Shown here: positions 33,245-42,817 of the stretch, one piece after another
How positions within the stretch are numbered: the first letter of the stretch is position 1
How the letters are laid out: each line of letters opens with the position of its first letter
Assembly (NCBI RefSeq): GCF_000621505.1
Contig: NZ_KK211293.1
Location: 1-64,000, forward strand
DNA: 64,000 bases
Direction: 5' to 3'
From: Ruminiclostridium cellobioparum DSM 1351 = ATCC 15832
GTDB lineage: Bacteria > Bacillota > Clostridia > Acetivibrionales > DSM-1351
Notes under the pieces: generated by a model
The model's database searches: none
Told to the model about the DNA's origin: nothing
What the model saw: the letters and a program-made list of their open reading frames with translations, nothing else
Program-made: the position numbers and the translations under genes

Positions 33245-33615
33245 GCGTAAATTAACCCGTTGGGCTAGTTAAAATTTTGTTTAGCTTTACAGGTAGATTT
33301 AATTGAAATCAAATGGTACGCGAGGACAACTTCATGAAATAAGAAGCACGGTTAAAAACAATTGCAAAAAATTTTCGCCAAAGGTAAAGCGATTTTGCCG
33401 GCAAAGCAGCAGGACGCTGCTTTGAGCTTCAAATCGAGACAGGATGTCGAGTTTGAGCGACGGCAAAAGCGCTTTAAATGAGGCGATGCAATTTTCGCAA
33501 TTGTTTTGGGTGGCTTCTTATTTCATGAAGTTAGTACGGAAGTTACCATTTGTTATAAAAAAATCATACAGGTAAAGCGAAATTTAAACAAATTGGCACA
33601 ACGCGTTAATTATCT
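33245..33615. repeat. Palindromic MITE-like element 1, copy b
   Basis: A ~370-bp imperfect palindrome homologous to 20943-21350; read on the minus strand its central hairpins are in the same order as in that copy. Arms AACTTCATGAAAT/ATTTCATGAAGTT are visible (33333-33345, 33520-33532). Two central hairpins (33402-33424, 33430-33455) begin CAAA and end TTTG. It fills most of the gap before the DUF2752 gene and supplies the DNA up to 16 nt before that gene's ribosome-binding site. Confidence 0.8.
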
Positions 33616-33640
33616 GGATTTTGTAATATTGGAGGCAAAC

Positions 33641-34048
33641 TTGCTAAACAGACTGAATAAGCTTAATTCCACATTCTTTAAAATAATGGTTATTCTTTTA
33701 CCGGTTATAGCTGTTTTTCTCATATACTTTTTCAGAGATTCTTTGATTTTTTTGGGAACAAAATTTCCGGCATGTCCCAGCTATACCTATCTCCATGTAT
33801 ACTGTCCCGGCTGCGGGAACACCAGGAGTGTCCAGCATCTTCTGACGGGGGATATAACCGGATCTATAAGATATAATCCTGTACCGATATTCGGTATTAT
33901 TCTCTTATTGCTGGCATATATTGAACTGTTGTGCGGAACCTTTAAAAAACATGTGAAGCTTGTGCCAAGGAGCAAGCGGTTCTGGGCAGCTATAACAGCC
34001 TTCTTCATCATATATTTTGTCATAAGGAATTTTATAAAAATATTTTGA
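33641..34048 (+). CDS. DUF2752 membrane protein
   Basis: 135-aa membrane protein of the DUF2752 family. The signature CPGCGNTRSVQHLLTGD lies between the first hydrophobic segment (MVILLPVIAVFLIYFF) and two more (IFGIILLLLAYIELL, AAITAFFIIYFVI). Its function is unknown. The start is TTG 33641 (MLNRLNKLNSTF), with GGAGG (33631-33635) 5 nt upstream. A longer open frame back to 33506 only translates the right arm of MITE copy 1b and is not a gene start. It is a single gene; the next begins 128 nt on. Confidence 0.8.
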   Translation: MLNRLNKLNSTFFKIMVILLPVIAVFLIYFFRDSLIFLGTKFPACPSYTYLHVYCPGCGNTRSVQHLLTGDITGSIRYNPVPIFGIILLLLAYIELLCGTFKKHVKLVPRSKRFWAAITAFFIIYFVIRNFIKIF

Positions 34049-34176
34049 AAATGAAACTGCGTTTTTGGCTAAATATACAAAAAATGCAGTTTTTTAACAC
34101 ATTTTAGCGAAACTTATTGTAATATCTGTGAATAAATGTTAATATATTAGGATAAAAACATTTCACAGGGGTAAAT

Positions 34177-35313
34177 ATGAAAAAGTCCATAACTAAATCA
34201 ATTGTTTTTACTGCTTTTCTGATTTTATTTGTACTTTCAAATTTGACTGTTTCGGGTGCATCAAGCCTGAAAGTAACTGTCAATGGTAAAGCGGAGGATA
34301 TCGGAACAGCTACTGTCGGCAAAACGGTTTATGTTGATATAGCCGCCCTGTCTCAAATCCTGAATCTGAATGTAACTCAAAACAATAATTCAATTAATAT
34401 TTCCAATAAAAATGAAGATGTTATTCCTGAGATTATTAAGGAAATCAGTCCTTCTGTTGTTGGAATCATAGGTAATACAAAAGCAAAGGAAGGCTCTGCA
34501 GAAGGTCTTGCCCTGGGTACGGGTGTCGTCATAAAGTCAGGTGGCGAAATACTGACCAATGCTCATGTTGTAGTGGACATGACAAGGATTGTCGTTGTAT
34601 TGTCCGACGGCAGCGGTTATGATGCCAGGATCAAGTATATTGATAAGAAAGCTGACCTTGCTGTGATCAAGATTGATAAAATCGGTCTGTTTCCGGCAAA
34701 GTTCGGAGAGGCTTCGGATATTATTATAGGGAAAACGGCAATTGCAATCGGTACACCTTTGTCCTTCCAGAATAGGAACAGTGCTTCGGTTGGCGTAATC
34801 AGCGGACTCAACAGAAGTATCGACGGTTTTTACGAATATAAGCTCATTCAGACAGATGTTGCCATAAATCCGGGCAACAGCGGTGGTCCGCTGGTCAACA
34901 TGGCGGGAGAGGTGATAGGAATTAATTCAATTACCACGCTGAATGCCCAGGGTTTGAATTATGCAATTCCAATAGATACAATTCAATTTGTACTCGATCA
35001 TTTTTATAAATACGGCATGGTAAAAAGGGTCACACTTGGCGCCGAATATGATGAGGATAATGTTGCCTTGTACGGATTGCCCAGTAAAAAGGGTTTGAAG
35101 GTCATCAGTATTAAAGCCGGCTCATGTGCCGAAAAATACGGGCTGAAAAAAAATGACTATATTTATAATGTGAACGGCAAAGCGGTAAATACCACAGTGG
35201 ATTTGAATGAGGCCTTAAAAGGACTGCTTCCGGGTAACAAGGTAAATATCAATATCCGCAGAGATGGAAACGAACAAAGTATCATTGTTGTTTTGGATGA
35301 ACTCCAAATCTAA
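34177..35313 (+). CDS. Secreted HtrA-like trypsin-type serine protease with N-terminal copper-amine-oxidase-N-like domain
   Basis: 378-aa exported protease. A signal peptide covers residues ~1-28 (IVFTAFLILFVLSNLTVSGA). A short domain ~30-78 resembles the copper amine oxidase N-terminal beta domain common in clostridial surface proteins (VNGKAEDIGTATVGKTVYVDIAALSQIL). The trypsin-like domain has the catalytic triad H130 (TNAHVV), D160 (KADLAVI) and S235 (NPGNSGGPLV). A C-terminal PDZ domain (~285-378) contains GLKVISIKAGSCAEKYGLKKNDYIYNVNG. It presumably performs protein quality control at the cell surface. The start is ATG 34177 after AGGGG. A second exported protein follows after 45 nt. Confidence 0.88.
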   Translation: MKKSITKSIVFTAFLILFVLSNLTVSGASSLKVTVNGKAEDIGTATVGKTVYVDIAALSQILNLNVTQNNNSINISNKNEDVIPEIIKEISPSVVGIIGNTKAKEGSAEGLALGTGVVIKSGGEILTNAHVVVDMTRIVVVLSDGSGYDARIKYIDKKADLAVIKIDKIGLFPAKFGEASDIIIGKTAIAIGTPLSFQNRNSASVGVISGLNRSIDGFYEYKLIQTDVAINPGNSGGPLVNMAGEVIGINSITTLNAQGLNYAIPIDTIQFVLDHFYKYGMVKRVTLGAEYDEDNVALYGLPSKKGLKVISIKAGSCAEKYGLKKNDYIYNVNGKAVNTTVDLNEALKGLLPGNKVNINIRRDGNEQSIIVVLDELQI

Positions 35314-35358
35314 TAATCTAAGTTAATAATCTAAGTTTTATAACTACGGGAGGTCACA

Positions 35359-37248
35359 ATGAAAAAGTCAGTTGCAATTTTCAGCTTTATTTTGTGTTTT
35401 TTGTTAGCACAGTTTGGTGCATTTGCTTCGGATACGCCAAGTGAGGATAAGAGCTCCACAGAAATATCGGTTTCATTCAAAGCCGGTTCGGATACTTATC
35501 TGGTAAACGGCAAAAATGTTAAAGCCGAACCCAGTACTCAGACAGGCGGTAAGACCTTTTTGCCTGTAAAGGTAATAACAGATGCTCTTGGAGCCTCTCT
35601 TAAAGTGGATCTAAAGACCAAAATCGCAGTAATCACCTATAACAGCGTTGATATTACACTTACTGAAAAGAAAAAGGAAGCCATAATTTCCGGAAAAAAG
35701 GTAACTATCGATGCAGCTCCCTACATAAAAAATAATTCTTTTATGGCATCCATTTCTTCTTTGGCAGATATTTTGGGCGCTGATGTAAAAACCTCAGACG
35801 GAAAAATCACTTTTCTGAAGGAAATAGCCAACCCGAACAGTATCAAGGATTTTAGTGCACTTATTAAGGATACCAACAAGTCCAAAGTCGGAGACAGCTA
35901 TTACAAATGGTCAATGCAGCTGCCGGATGACCTGAGACTGGAATACCGGAATTTTAACGGAACAACTAATGAATTTGTGGCTGCCGACGAATCATATTTC
36001 ATTTCAATTTCCATATATGACCGTAATAAAGAAAATGATATGGATAGCATCGCCAATGATATTTTAGACGAAATGTATGATTACACTCTTATAGATTATG
36101 AGATTAAGAGAAAGAACGGCACAGAGTTTCTTGATTTTGTGTATAGGAACAGTTATAACACATATCAGGAGAGAGTATTCCTTACCAATACAAAAATTTA
36201 TGACATGGTTATCGGAACCAAAAATAATGTATCCTATTCGGATGAAAAGTACGGGAATATCCTTGAGTCTTTTAAACTTACATTCAGCAAGGATGGAAGC
36301 ACCGAGGACTTATCAGATGTTAATGCAGATGGTTTCAGAAAATACCAGGAGACCGGATTAAACTGGTCAATTGATCTTTTGCCTGATTTGAGAGAATCAA
36401 AGGATAATAATATTCAAAACAGGGTTTATTTCTATGGTAAAAATGACTTTTCCTTTTCTGTTAAGATATATTCACTTGATAAGGGTGAGACCCTGGAGTC
36501 ATTAACAGAAAATTATGAAAAGGAAGATTCCGATTATTTTAATCCTGAATTATATAAAATACTGAAAAAAGAAAATGTGGTAATTAATGGAGTAAAGTGC
36601 AATAAAGTTTATTATTCAATGAAATATAAGAATGAAACCCATTACGGATGTGACATATTTCTTGTAGATAAAAATTATAAATATCTGTTATGGTATGAAG
36701 TATCCGAGGAGGATTACAGAAATGCAAACCTGATGAAGAAAATTGAAGGAATGGTCAATTCTTTTACCATCAGGGAAATTGATGCAAAAACTGTCGGTAA
36801 ACTATTGGATCCGGATAAAGTTGTTCTGTCGGATAAAAAAAGAACTGTTTCGGGTGATATATTTTCCATGGATGTCCCTATTAATTGGAAAAAGAATATA
36901 GATACCGATATGTTAAAAAATTATGGCAATGATTCATTGTCAGTGACAGTTACGGTAATTGATAAAGGAGATAATTCATTTACTGAATTTATTAAATTTC
37001 TTGAGGAGAATATGACGGATTTGGGTTATAAGGTCAATACCAATACAACAGTCAGCGAAAAAGGTGTTACATGCAAAAAATACATTGTCTATTATACAAG
37101 AAATGATATTGAATATAGAGATGAAGTATACATATTCCAAAAGGGAAATAAAATTATGACAATAGATTTGATAGCCGATAATTTATTCTATGGGACCAAA
37201 AACAGTAAGATATTAAATGATGTTTGGCAGTCCTTTACTCTGAAATAA
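35359..37248 (+). CDS. Exported copper-amine-oxidase-N domain protein with three repeated modules
   Basis: 629-aa secreted or wall-associated protein. A signal peptide covers ~1-23 (IFSFILCFLLAQFGAFA). A copper amine oxidase N-terminal-like domain at ~32-152 includes YLVNGKNVKAEPS and KTFLPVKVITDALGASL. Three related modules follow, beginning near residues 180, 332 and 499 (YKWSMQLPDDLRLE, NWSIDLLPDLRES, FSMDVPINWKKN). Each goes on to a region with ISIYDRNKEND- or VTVIDKGDN-like strands and a tail resembling VFLTNTKIYDMVIGTKN. I do not know the function of the modules; they look like PsbP/Mog1-type folds of secreted proteins, which is a guess. It is 45 nt after the protease and followed by a terminator. 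Confidence 0.75.
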   Translation: MKKSVAIFSFILCFLLAQFGAFASDTPSEDKSSTEISVSFKAGSDTYLVNGKNVKAEPSTQTGGKTFLPVKVITDALGASLKVDLKTKIAVITYNSVDITLTEKKKEAIISGKKVTIDAAPYIKNNSFMASISSLADILGADVKTSDGKITFLKEIANPNSIKDFSALIKDTNKSKVGDSYYKWSMQLPDDLRLEYRNFNGTTNEFVAADESYFISISIYDRNKENDMDSIANDILDEMYDYTLIDYEIKRKNGTEFLDFVYRNSYNTYQERVFLTNTKIYDMVIGTKNNVSYSDEKYGNILESFKLTFSKDGSTEDLSDVNADGFRKYQETGLNWSIDLLPDLRESKDNNIQNRVYFYGKNDFSFSVKIYSLDKGETLESLTENYEKEDSDYFNPELYKILKKENVVINGVKCNKVYYSMKYKNETHYGCDIFLVDKNYKYLLWYEVSEEDYRNANLMKKIEGMVNSFTIREIDAKTVGKLLDPDKVVLSDKKRTVSGDIFSMDVPINWKKNIDTDMLKNYGNDSLSVTVTVIDKGDNSFTEFIKFLEENMTDLGYKVNTNTTVSEKGVTCKKYIVYYTRNDIEYRDEVYIFQKGNKIMTIDLIADNLFYGTKNSKILNDVWQSFTLK

Positions 37249-37252
37249 TTCG

Positions 37253-37283
37253 AAGGCCTGGTTCTGTGAACCAGGCCTTTTTG
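37253..37283. terminator. Bidirectional terminator
   Basis: AAGGCCTGGTTC-TGT-GAACCAGGCCTT with a T-run on the plus strand. It serves the exported-protein gene and may serve the convergent LCP gene. Confidence 0.88.
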
Positions 37284-37291
37284 ATCGCCTT

Positions 37292-38440
37292 TTACGGTTT
37301 GTCTTTATTATCGCCCACAGAATCGGTATCGCTGTTTGAGGGATTATCCCTGTTGGCTATTTTAAAATCATATATGGAAGCCGGGTCGGGAATAAAATTT
37401 CCGGAGGGAATGGTAAAGTACTGTTCAATGACTTTATCGGCCCTCAGCAGTTCTCTGCTTTTTGTGTCTTCCACAGTTTCGTTGTATATAAAGAAGTCGG
37501 CACCTGCAATTCTTTTATCAATACCGTATAATTTGAAGGTATTCATTTCAGGCCTGGAGCCCTGGGTAAATGCACCTAACAGTGAAAGAACGTCATTGAG
37601 CTCGGTATTTGTAATTACATTGTCAAAAGCGTAGTTAACTATGGGAATAAGTCTGGGGAGTTCAAGTAAACTGACCTTTTGCTGGATAATGGCATTGACA
37701 AAGTTTATCTGCATCTCTGTTCTTTTTAAATCGGAACCATTATAGTATTTGTTAACCTCTTTTAATTCCTCACGTGTATAATAACGGGTCTGAGGTTTCC
37801 TGAAGCGCAGCAGCTGTTCCGTTTTGTCCCCGTCCAGGAGCTGATAGCCTTTTTGCAGATCTATATGGAGATTCTGTACCGGATCGTTATATTTCAGTTT
37901 GGCAGGGACATCAAAGTAAATTCCTCCGAGCTTGTCCACTATTGACTTTATTGTGTCAATTTCCAGGTAAATATAATAATTGATTTTTATATTTGTAAGG
38001 TTACTTATTGTCTGGGCTGTATATTTTAATGCATTATGCTTGCGTTCCAACTCAGATGTGCCTTTGGGCATTTTTTGCCTGTAGCCCATGTCATAAAAAG
38101 AATTTATTTTAATGTCGGACCTGTTGGTTCCCTTTGTATCTCTGGGAACAGTCAAAAGGTTGATTTGCTTGGTTTGCGGAGAATAATTGGCTATGATTAT
38201 GGTATCGGTATTACTTCCGGAAGCTTCTTTTATTAATACGAGAAAATTTATAGGATTCATATTTCCTGTATAGTTATTTATTATATCAAATGACTTTGTT
38301 TCGGTGGAAGGTGTACTGTTTTCTGTAACAACAGGACTGGGCGGGGCAGTCTTTATATTAAAGAGAAGAGTAATCCCTGAGGCAAAAAGGATTATTCCGC
38401 ATATCAAGCAGGCTAAACAGGTAATTTTTACAGATTTCAT
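37292..38440 (-). CDS. LytR-CpsA-Psr (LCP) family protein
   Basis: 382-aa membrane-anchored LCP protein; the family attaches teichoic acids or other glycopolymers to peptidoglycan. There is one N-terminal membrane helix (ITCLACLICGIILFASGITLLF). The LCP core has NFLVLIKEASGSNTDTIIIANYSPQTKQINLLTVPRDT, INSFYDMG, IVDKLGGIYFDVP and LLRFRKPQTRYYTREELKEVN. The C-terminus (SNSDTDSVGDNKDKP) is polar. The start at 38440 follows AGGGGTG. It is a single gene, convergent with the exported-protein genes. Confidence 0.88.
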   Translation of the reverse strand: MKSVKITCLACLICGIILFASGITLLFNIKTAPPSPVVTENSTPSTETKSFDIINNYTGNMNPINFLVLIKEASGSNTDTIIIANYSPQTKQINLLTVPRDTKGTNRSDIKINSFYDMGYRQKMPKGTSELERKHNALKYTAQTISNLTNIKINYYIYLEIDTIKSIVDKLGGIYFDVPAKLKYNDPVQNLHIDLQKGYQLLDGDKTEQLLRFRKPQTRYYTREELKEVNKYYNGSDLKRTEMQINFVNAIIQQKVSLLELPRLIPIVNYAFDNVITNTELNDVLSLLGAFTQGSRPEMNTFKLYGIDKRIAGADFFIYNETVEDTKSRELLRADKVIEQYFTIPSGNFIPDPASIYDFKIANRDNPSNSDTDSVGDNKDKP

Positions 38441-38627
38441 ATTCGCACCCCTGGTAAAATATTTAATACATAAAACAATATTACTTTAGATTTTGCTGAA
38501 TGTAAATATATGCTAGGATAAATTGATATTTTAGAATGATATGGCAGGGTCTGTATTATAATCTTCATAAAATCTACATATTTATTTGTTAAAATGCTGG
38601 CATAAAATACAGAATACGGAGGAGCGT

Positions 38628-39116
38628 ATGAACTTTAAAAATAAACATATTGCAATTATTATCGGAATAGCTGTTATACTTGTTGCGGTAATTTTTGTTT
38701 CAAAACTGGCGGCAGGCGGAAATTCGGATAGTCCTGCCGCTGAAGGAACAGACCTTGTTATCAATAAAAGTGACGTTTCAGAAACAGTTAAATTTTATCC
38801 TGTAAAAATAGGTAATAAAAACATGGAGATACTGGCCGTAAAAGCAAGTGACGGAACAATAAGAACGGCCTTTAATACCTGTCAGGTGTGCAATGGTTCG
38901 CCCAGAGCCTATTACAAGCAGGAAGGTGATACGCTTGTCTGCCAGAACTGCGGAAACAGGTTTTCCATGGATATGGTAGAACAGCAAAGAGGCGGGTGTA
39001 ATCCCATACCGATACTTAAAGAGGATAAAACCGATGACGGTACAAACATTACTATTTCCAAGGACTTTATAGAGCAGAATAAGGAACTCTTCACAGATAA
39101 CTGGAAGACAAAATAA
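38628..39116 (+). CDS. DUF2318 domain membrane protein (metal/Fe-S binding)
   Basis: 162-aa membrane-anchored protein with one N-terminal hydrophobic helix (IAIIIGIAVILVAVIFVSKLAAGG) and an external DUF2318 domain. Its cysteines are arranged C-x2-C (TCQVCNGSPRAYY), C-x2-C (LVCQNCGNRF) and GGCNPIP. This matches the DUF2318 pattern thought to bind metal or an Fe-S centre. The start is ATG 38628, with GGAGG at 38618-38622. It heads the copper-related group (cupredoxin protein, CopA, CopZ), so a copper or iron role is inferred. The spacing to the next gene is 71 nt. Confidence 0.82.
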   Translation: MNFKNKHIAIIIGIAVILVAVIFVSKLAAGGNSDSPAAEGTDLVINKSDVSETVKFYPVKIGNKNMEILAVKASDGTIRTAFNTCQVCNGSPRAYYKQEGDTLVCQNCGNRFSMDMVEQQRGGCNPIPILKEDKTDDGTNITISKDFIEQNKELFTDNWKTK

Positions 39117-39187
39117 TACAGCTTTACATTCAGCCTCGTAGAATTCGGTTAAAATTGTTACGGGACTGACAGGAGGCAGATGAAAGA

Positions 39188-40201
39188 ATGAATGGAATCG
39201 GAAGAATCACAAAAAAAATTATAAAAGCAAGTGCGGTACTTGTAATAGCACTTGTTATTATAATGATGATCAGAGGTTTCAATTTCTCAGCTTTTATGGG
39301 TTCAATTGCAAACGCGTCAACTGATAACCCGGATGGGGCCAAAATAGAAAACGGTATACAGCTTGTAACTACAAAGTTGGAATCCGGCAGATATGCGCCG
39401 ATAACTGTCCGGAAAGGAATCCCTGTAAAGTGGAATATCAGGGTTGAAGCCGGAGAACTGAACGGCTGCAATAACTCTGTGACCATTCCTGAGTACAGGC
39501 TGCAGAAAAAGCTGTCTGTTGGTGATAATATTATTGAATTCACCCCTGAAAAAGAGGGAAATTTTGTTTATACTTGCTGGATGGGTATGATAAGCAGTAA
39601 TATAAAGGTGGTATCCGATATATCAAATCTTTCTGCCGAAGATTTACCGGACACAAGTGCCGGTGACAATGGCAGCAATGGCCAGGCAGGGGCTGCAGCT
39701 ATACCGGGAGACTCCGGTGCCGCAGGCTCAAAAGCGGCTAAATTTCACAACGGCAGTATTCCCACTGACGAGGTGGCTGTTGGAACCATTGTTAACGGCA
39801 CTCAGACTGTGACAATAAATGTAAATGATTATGGGATTTCACCGGCAGTTGCTGTTGTCCAGAAAGGTGTGGAAACAGTTGTAAATTTTAATGGTGAGAA
39901 AATAAACAGCTGTAATAACAGAATTATTCTCTCCAATTATGGGGCCGGTATTGATTTGACAGAAGGAGAAAACAAAATTGAGTTTGTTCCTGAAGAAGAT
40001 TTTAGTTTTGGTTGTTGGATGGGTATGATAAATGGGTATATAAAGGTAGTGGATGATATAAACAATTTCGATCTTGATTCAGTAAAAAAAGAAGTTGAAA
40101 ATATCGATCCGGCTTCTGGTTACGGAGGAAACGGTGAAGATGGTGAAAAGGATGAAAACGGCGGGATCGGGGAAGAGGACGGAAGCTGCTGCGGAGATTG
40201 A
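39188..40201 (+). CDS. Membrane-anchored tandem cupredoxin-like protein
   Basis: 337-aa protein with an N-terminal membrane anchor (IIKASAVLVIALVIIMMI) and two cupredoxin-like domains (~60-150 and ~195-290). Each domain carries the same pattern: domain 1 has NGCNNSVTIPEY and YTCWMGMI, domain 2 has NSCNNRIILSNY and FGCWMGMI. This C-N-N ... C-W-M-G-M set supplies two Cys and Met ligands and is not the His-Cys-His-Met set of blue copper proteins. The linker is Gly/Ser/Ala-rich. The C-terminus ends in EDGSCCGD, a further possible metal site. It is placed directly before copA, so extracytoplasmic copper binding or delivery is inferred. The start is ATG 39188 after AGGAGG (39171-39176). Confidence 0.75.
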   Translation: MNGIGRITKKIIKASAVLVIALVIIMMIRGFNFSAFMGSIANASTDNPDGAKIENGIQLVTTKLESGRYAPITVRKGIPVKWNIRVEAGELNGCNNSVTIPEYRLQKKLSVGDNIIEFTPEKEGNFVYTCWMGMISSNIKVVSDISNLSAEDLPDTSAGDNGSNGQAGAAAIPGDSGAAGSKAAKFHNGSIPTDEVAVGTIVNGTQTVTINVNDYGISPAVAVVQKGVETVVNFNGEKINSCNNRIILSNYGAGIDLTEGENKIEFVPEEDFSFGCWMGMINGYIKVVDDINNFDLDSVKKEVENIDPASGYGGNGEDGEKDENGGIGEEDGSCCGD

Positions 40202-40331
40202 CATCTGCCTGAGCTTTCCATAATCATATATCAGGTATAATCGGCTTTTTAAAATAGCAGCTGTTTGGATAAGGAAATTTTCATAATTGCTCCGGATTCT
40301 TTATACTTGCAGCAGAAAGGAATAATTTTTA

Positions 40332-42755
40332 ATGGATAAGAAGGAAAATTTTAATATAACGGGAATGTCGTGTGCCGCCTGTGCTGCAAGAATTGAAAAG
40401 GGACTGAACAAACTGGAGGGTGTGAAACAGGCAAATGTTAACTTTGCAATAGAAAGAGCGACAGTGGAGTATGATGATACTCAGGTGGATTCAGATAAAA
40501 TAAGTGAAGCTGTCAGAAAACTCGGTTATGATGTTTTACAGAACACTCCGGAAAGTAATAACAAGGTGGAACTGAAAATAACAGGCATGAGCTGTGCCGC
40601 ATGTTCAGCCAAAATTGAGAGAAAACTTGGAAAAATGGAGGGGATTTCAACTGCCGCCGTTAACCTGGCAACAGAAAAAGCTGCTGTTGAGTTTGATCCC
40701 GCTGTCATAAAAGTTTCCGATATAATAAATGTCATTGGAAATCTTGGCTATAAGGCCGAAAAGGTTGAAGATGTCTCACAGGACAGTGAAAAAGCCCAAC
40801 GTGAAAAGGAAATCAGGAAACTGAAAATCGAACTGATAACTTCTGCGGTTTTGAGTTCGCCGTTAATACTGGCAATGCTGCTCTCACTGATTAAAATAGA
40901 TGTGGCTTTTCTTCACAATGAGTATTTTCAGCTTATTATAGCCACACCGGTGCAGTTTATAATAGGTTTCAGATTCTACAAAAATGCATACCATGCACTG
41001 AAGGCAAAAAGCGCAAATATGGATGTGCTCATAGCCATGGGCACATCGGCGGCATATTTTTTCAGTATTTACAATGCATTTTTTGTACCTGCCCAACCCG
41101 GAGTAATGATGAAGGAACTTTATTTTGAAGCCTCTGCTGTAATTATTACACTGATACTTCTTGGAAAGTACTTTGAAGCTGTTGCAAAGGGAAAGACCTC
41201 GGAAGCCATTAAGAAGCTCATGGGACTTCAGGCAAAGACGGCCAGGGTCATACTGGACGGGGTTGAAAAGGATATCCCTGTTGAAGAGGTTGAGGTTGGT
41301 TATACTGTTGTTGTCAGACCCGGAGAGAAGATACCCGTGGACGGAAAAATCATTGAAGGCAATTCATCAATTGATGAATCCATGTTGACCGGTGAAAGCC
41401 TTCCGGTTGAAAAGAAGCCCGGTGATATGGTCATCGGTGCCACCATCAACAAGTTCGGTACTTTTAAATTTGAAGCTACAAAGATCGGGAAAGATACGGC
41501 TTTGTCACAAATAATAAAGATGGTTGAAGATGCCCAGGGCTCAAAAGCCCCTATTCAGAAAATAGCCGACAGGGTATCGGGTATTTTTGTACCTGTTGTC
41601 ATTGGAATAGCTCTGGTTACGTTCCTCATCCGGTACCTGGCGGCAGGTGACCTTACGGGAGCAATAGTCAGTGCTGTATCGGTTCTTGTTATTGCGTGTC
41701 CCTGTGCACTGGGCCTGGCCACTCCTACCGCCATTATGGTGGGCACCGGAAAAGGTGCCGAAAACGGTATCCTTATCAAGGGCGGTGAACATCTGGAAAG
41801 AGCCTATAAGCTGAACAGCATTGTTCTGGACAAAACCGGAACAATTACCAAAGGCAGGCCTGAGGTTACAGATATAATTTCCCTGAACGGGTATGAGAAC
41901 TCCGAACTTCTCAAGCTGGCTGCAATTTCGGAAAAAAGCTCGGAACATCCTTTAGGCGCTGCCATTTATGAAAAAGGCAAGGCGGATTTTGGCAGCATAC
42001 CTGATCCTGATGAGTTTGAAGCCATACCCGGCAGAGGTATCAGAGCAGTTGTGGGTGACAGTGAAATTTTCCTTGGTACAAGAAAACTGTTGAAGGAAAA
42101 AGGCATTGATATTGATGCTATAGAAAATACAATTACAGGTCTGGAGGATGAAGGTAAAACTGCCATGCTCATGTCTGTAAACACCAGAATCGAAGCTATA
42201 CTGGCAGTTGCCGATACCGTAAAGGAAAACTCCAGGGAAGCAATCCGGGAACTGCTGGATATGGGAATTGCAGTCTATATGATTACAGGCGACAATAAAA
42301 GAACCGCTGCTGCAATTGCAAAACAAGTGGGCATTGAAAACGTTCTGGCTGAAGTTCTCCCCGAGAACAAGGCAGAAGAGGTGGAGAAACTTAAAAAGCA
42401 GGGCAGGATAGTAGGAATGGTGGGAGACGGAATAAATGACGCTCCCGCGCTTGCAACGGCAGATATAGGCATGGCAATAGGAACAGGTACGGATGTTGCC
42501 ATTGAGGCTGCCGATATTACCCTTATGAGCGGGGATTTACGTTCAATACCTACTGCAATCAAATTGTCCAAGCGGACCATGAACAAGATTAAGCAGAACC
42601 TGTTTTGGGCATTTATATATAATATAATCGGAATACCTTTCGCGGCTTCTGGTTTATTGAGTCCGATCATAGCAGGCGGAGCAATGGCCTTCAGTTCAGT
42701 ATCCGTTGTAACAAATTCGCTCAGCCTGAAACGCTTTAAACCGTTTAAAAAGTAG
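40332..42755 (+). CDS. copA: Copper-translocating P1B-type ATPase CopA
   Basis: 807-aa P1B-ATPase expected to export Cu(I) from the cytoplasm. Two N-terminal heavy-metal-associated domains carry C14-x2-C17 and C88-x2-C91. The membrane metal site is C456-P-C458 ([14 protein letters not shown]). The phosphorylation motif is D500-KTGT, the actuator motif is TGES, and the hinge is [24 protein letters not shown]. Eight membrane segments are expected. The start is ATG 40332 after AAAGGA. It is flanked by the cupredoxin-like gene and copZ, with a two-component system downstream. No CsoR or CopY gene is present in the window. Confidence 0.95.
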   Translation: MDKKENFNITGMSCAACAARIEKGLNKLEGVKQANVNFAIERATVEYDDTQVDSDKISEAVRKLGYDVLQNTPESNNKVELKITGMSCAACSAKIERKLGKMEGISTAAVNLATEKAAVEFDPAVIKVSDIINVIGNLGYKAEKVEDVSQDSEKAQREKEIRKLKIELITSAVLSSPLILAMLLSLIKIDVAFLHNEYFQLIIATPVQFIIGFRFYKNAYHALKAKSANMDVLIAMGTSAAYFFSIYNAFFVPAQPGVMMKELYFEASAVIITLILLGKYFEAVAKGKTSEAIKKLMGLQAKTARVILDGVEKDIPVEEVEVGYTVVVRPGEKIPVDGKIIEGNSSIDESMLTGESLPVEKKPGDMVIGATINKFGTFKFEATKIGKDTALSQIIKMVEDAQGSKAPIQKIADRVSGIFVPVVIGIALVTFLIRYLAAGDLTGAIVSAVSVLVIACPCALGLATPTAIMVGTGKGAENGILIKGGEHLERAYKLNSIVLDKTGTITKGRPEVTDIISLNGYENSELLKLAAISEKSSEHPLGAAIYEKGKADFGSIPDPDEFEAIPGRGIRAVVGDSEIFLGTRKLLKEKGIDIDAIENTITGLEDEGKTAMLMSVNTRIEAILAVADTVKENSREAIRELLDMGIAVYMITGDNKRTAAAIAKQVGIENVLAEVLPENKAEEVEKLKKQGRIVGMVGDGINDAPALATADIGMAIGTGTDVAIEAADITLMSGDLRSIPTAIKLSKRTMNKIKQNLFWAFIYNIIGIPFAASGLLSPIIAGGAMAFSSVSVVTNSLSLKRFKPFKK

Positions 42756-42817
42756 AAATTAGTCAGCTGTAAACCGGTTGATTTAATTAGATAATAATAT
42801 ATTTGGAGGGATTTTAT

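Noticed and set aside
33506-33640. N-terminal extension of the DUF2752 protein
   Set aside because: These codons lie in the right arm of MITE copy 1b; the real ribosome-binding site and TTG start are at 33631-33643.
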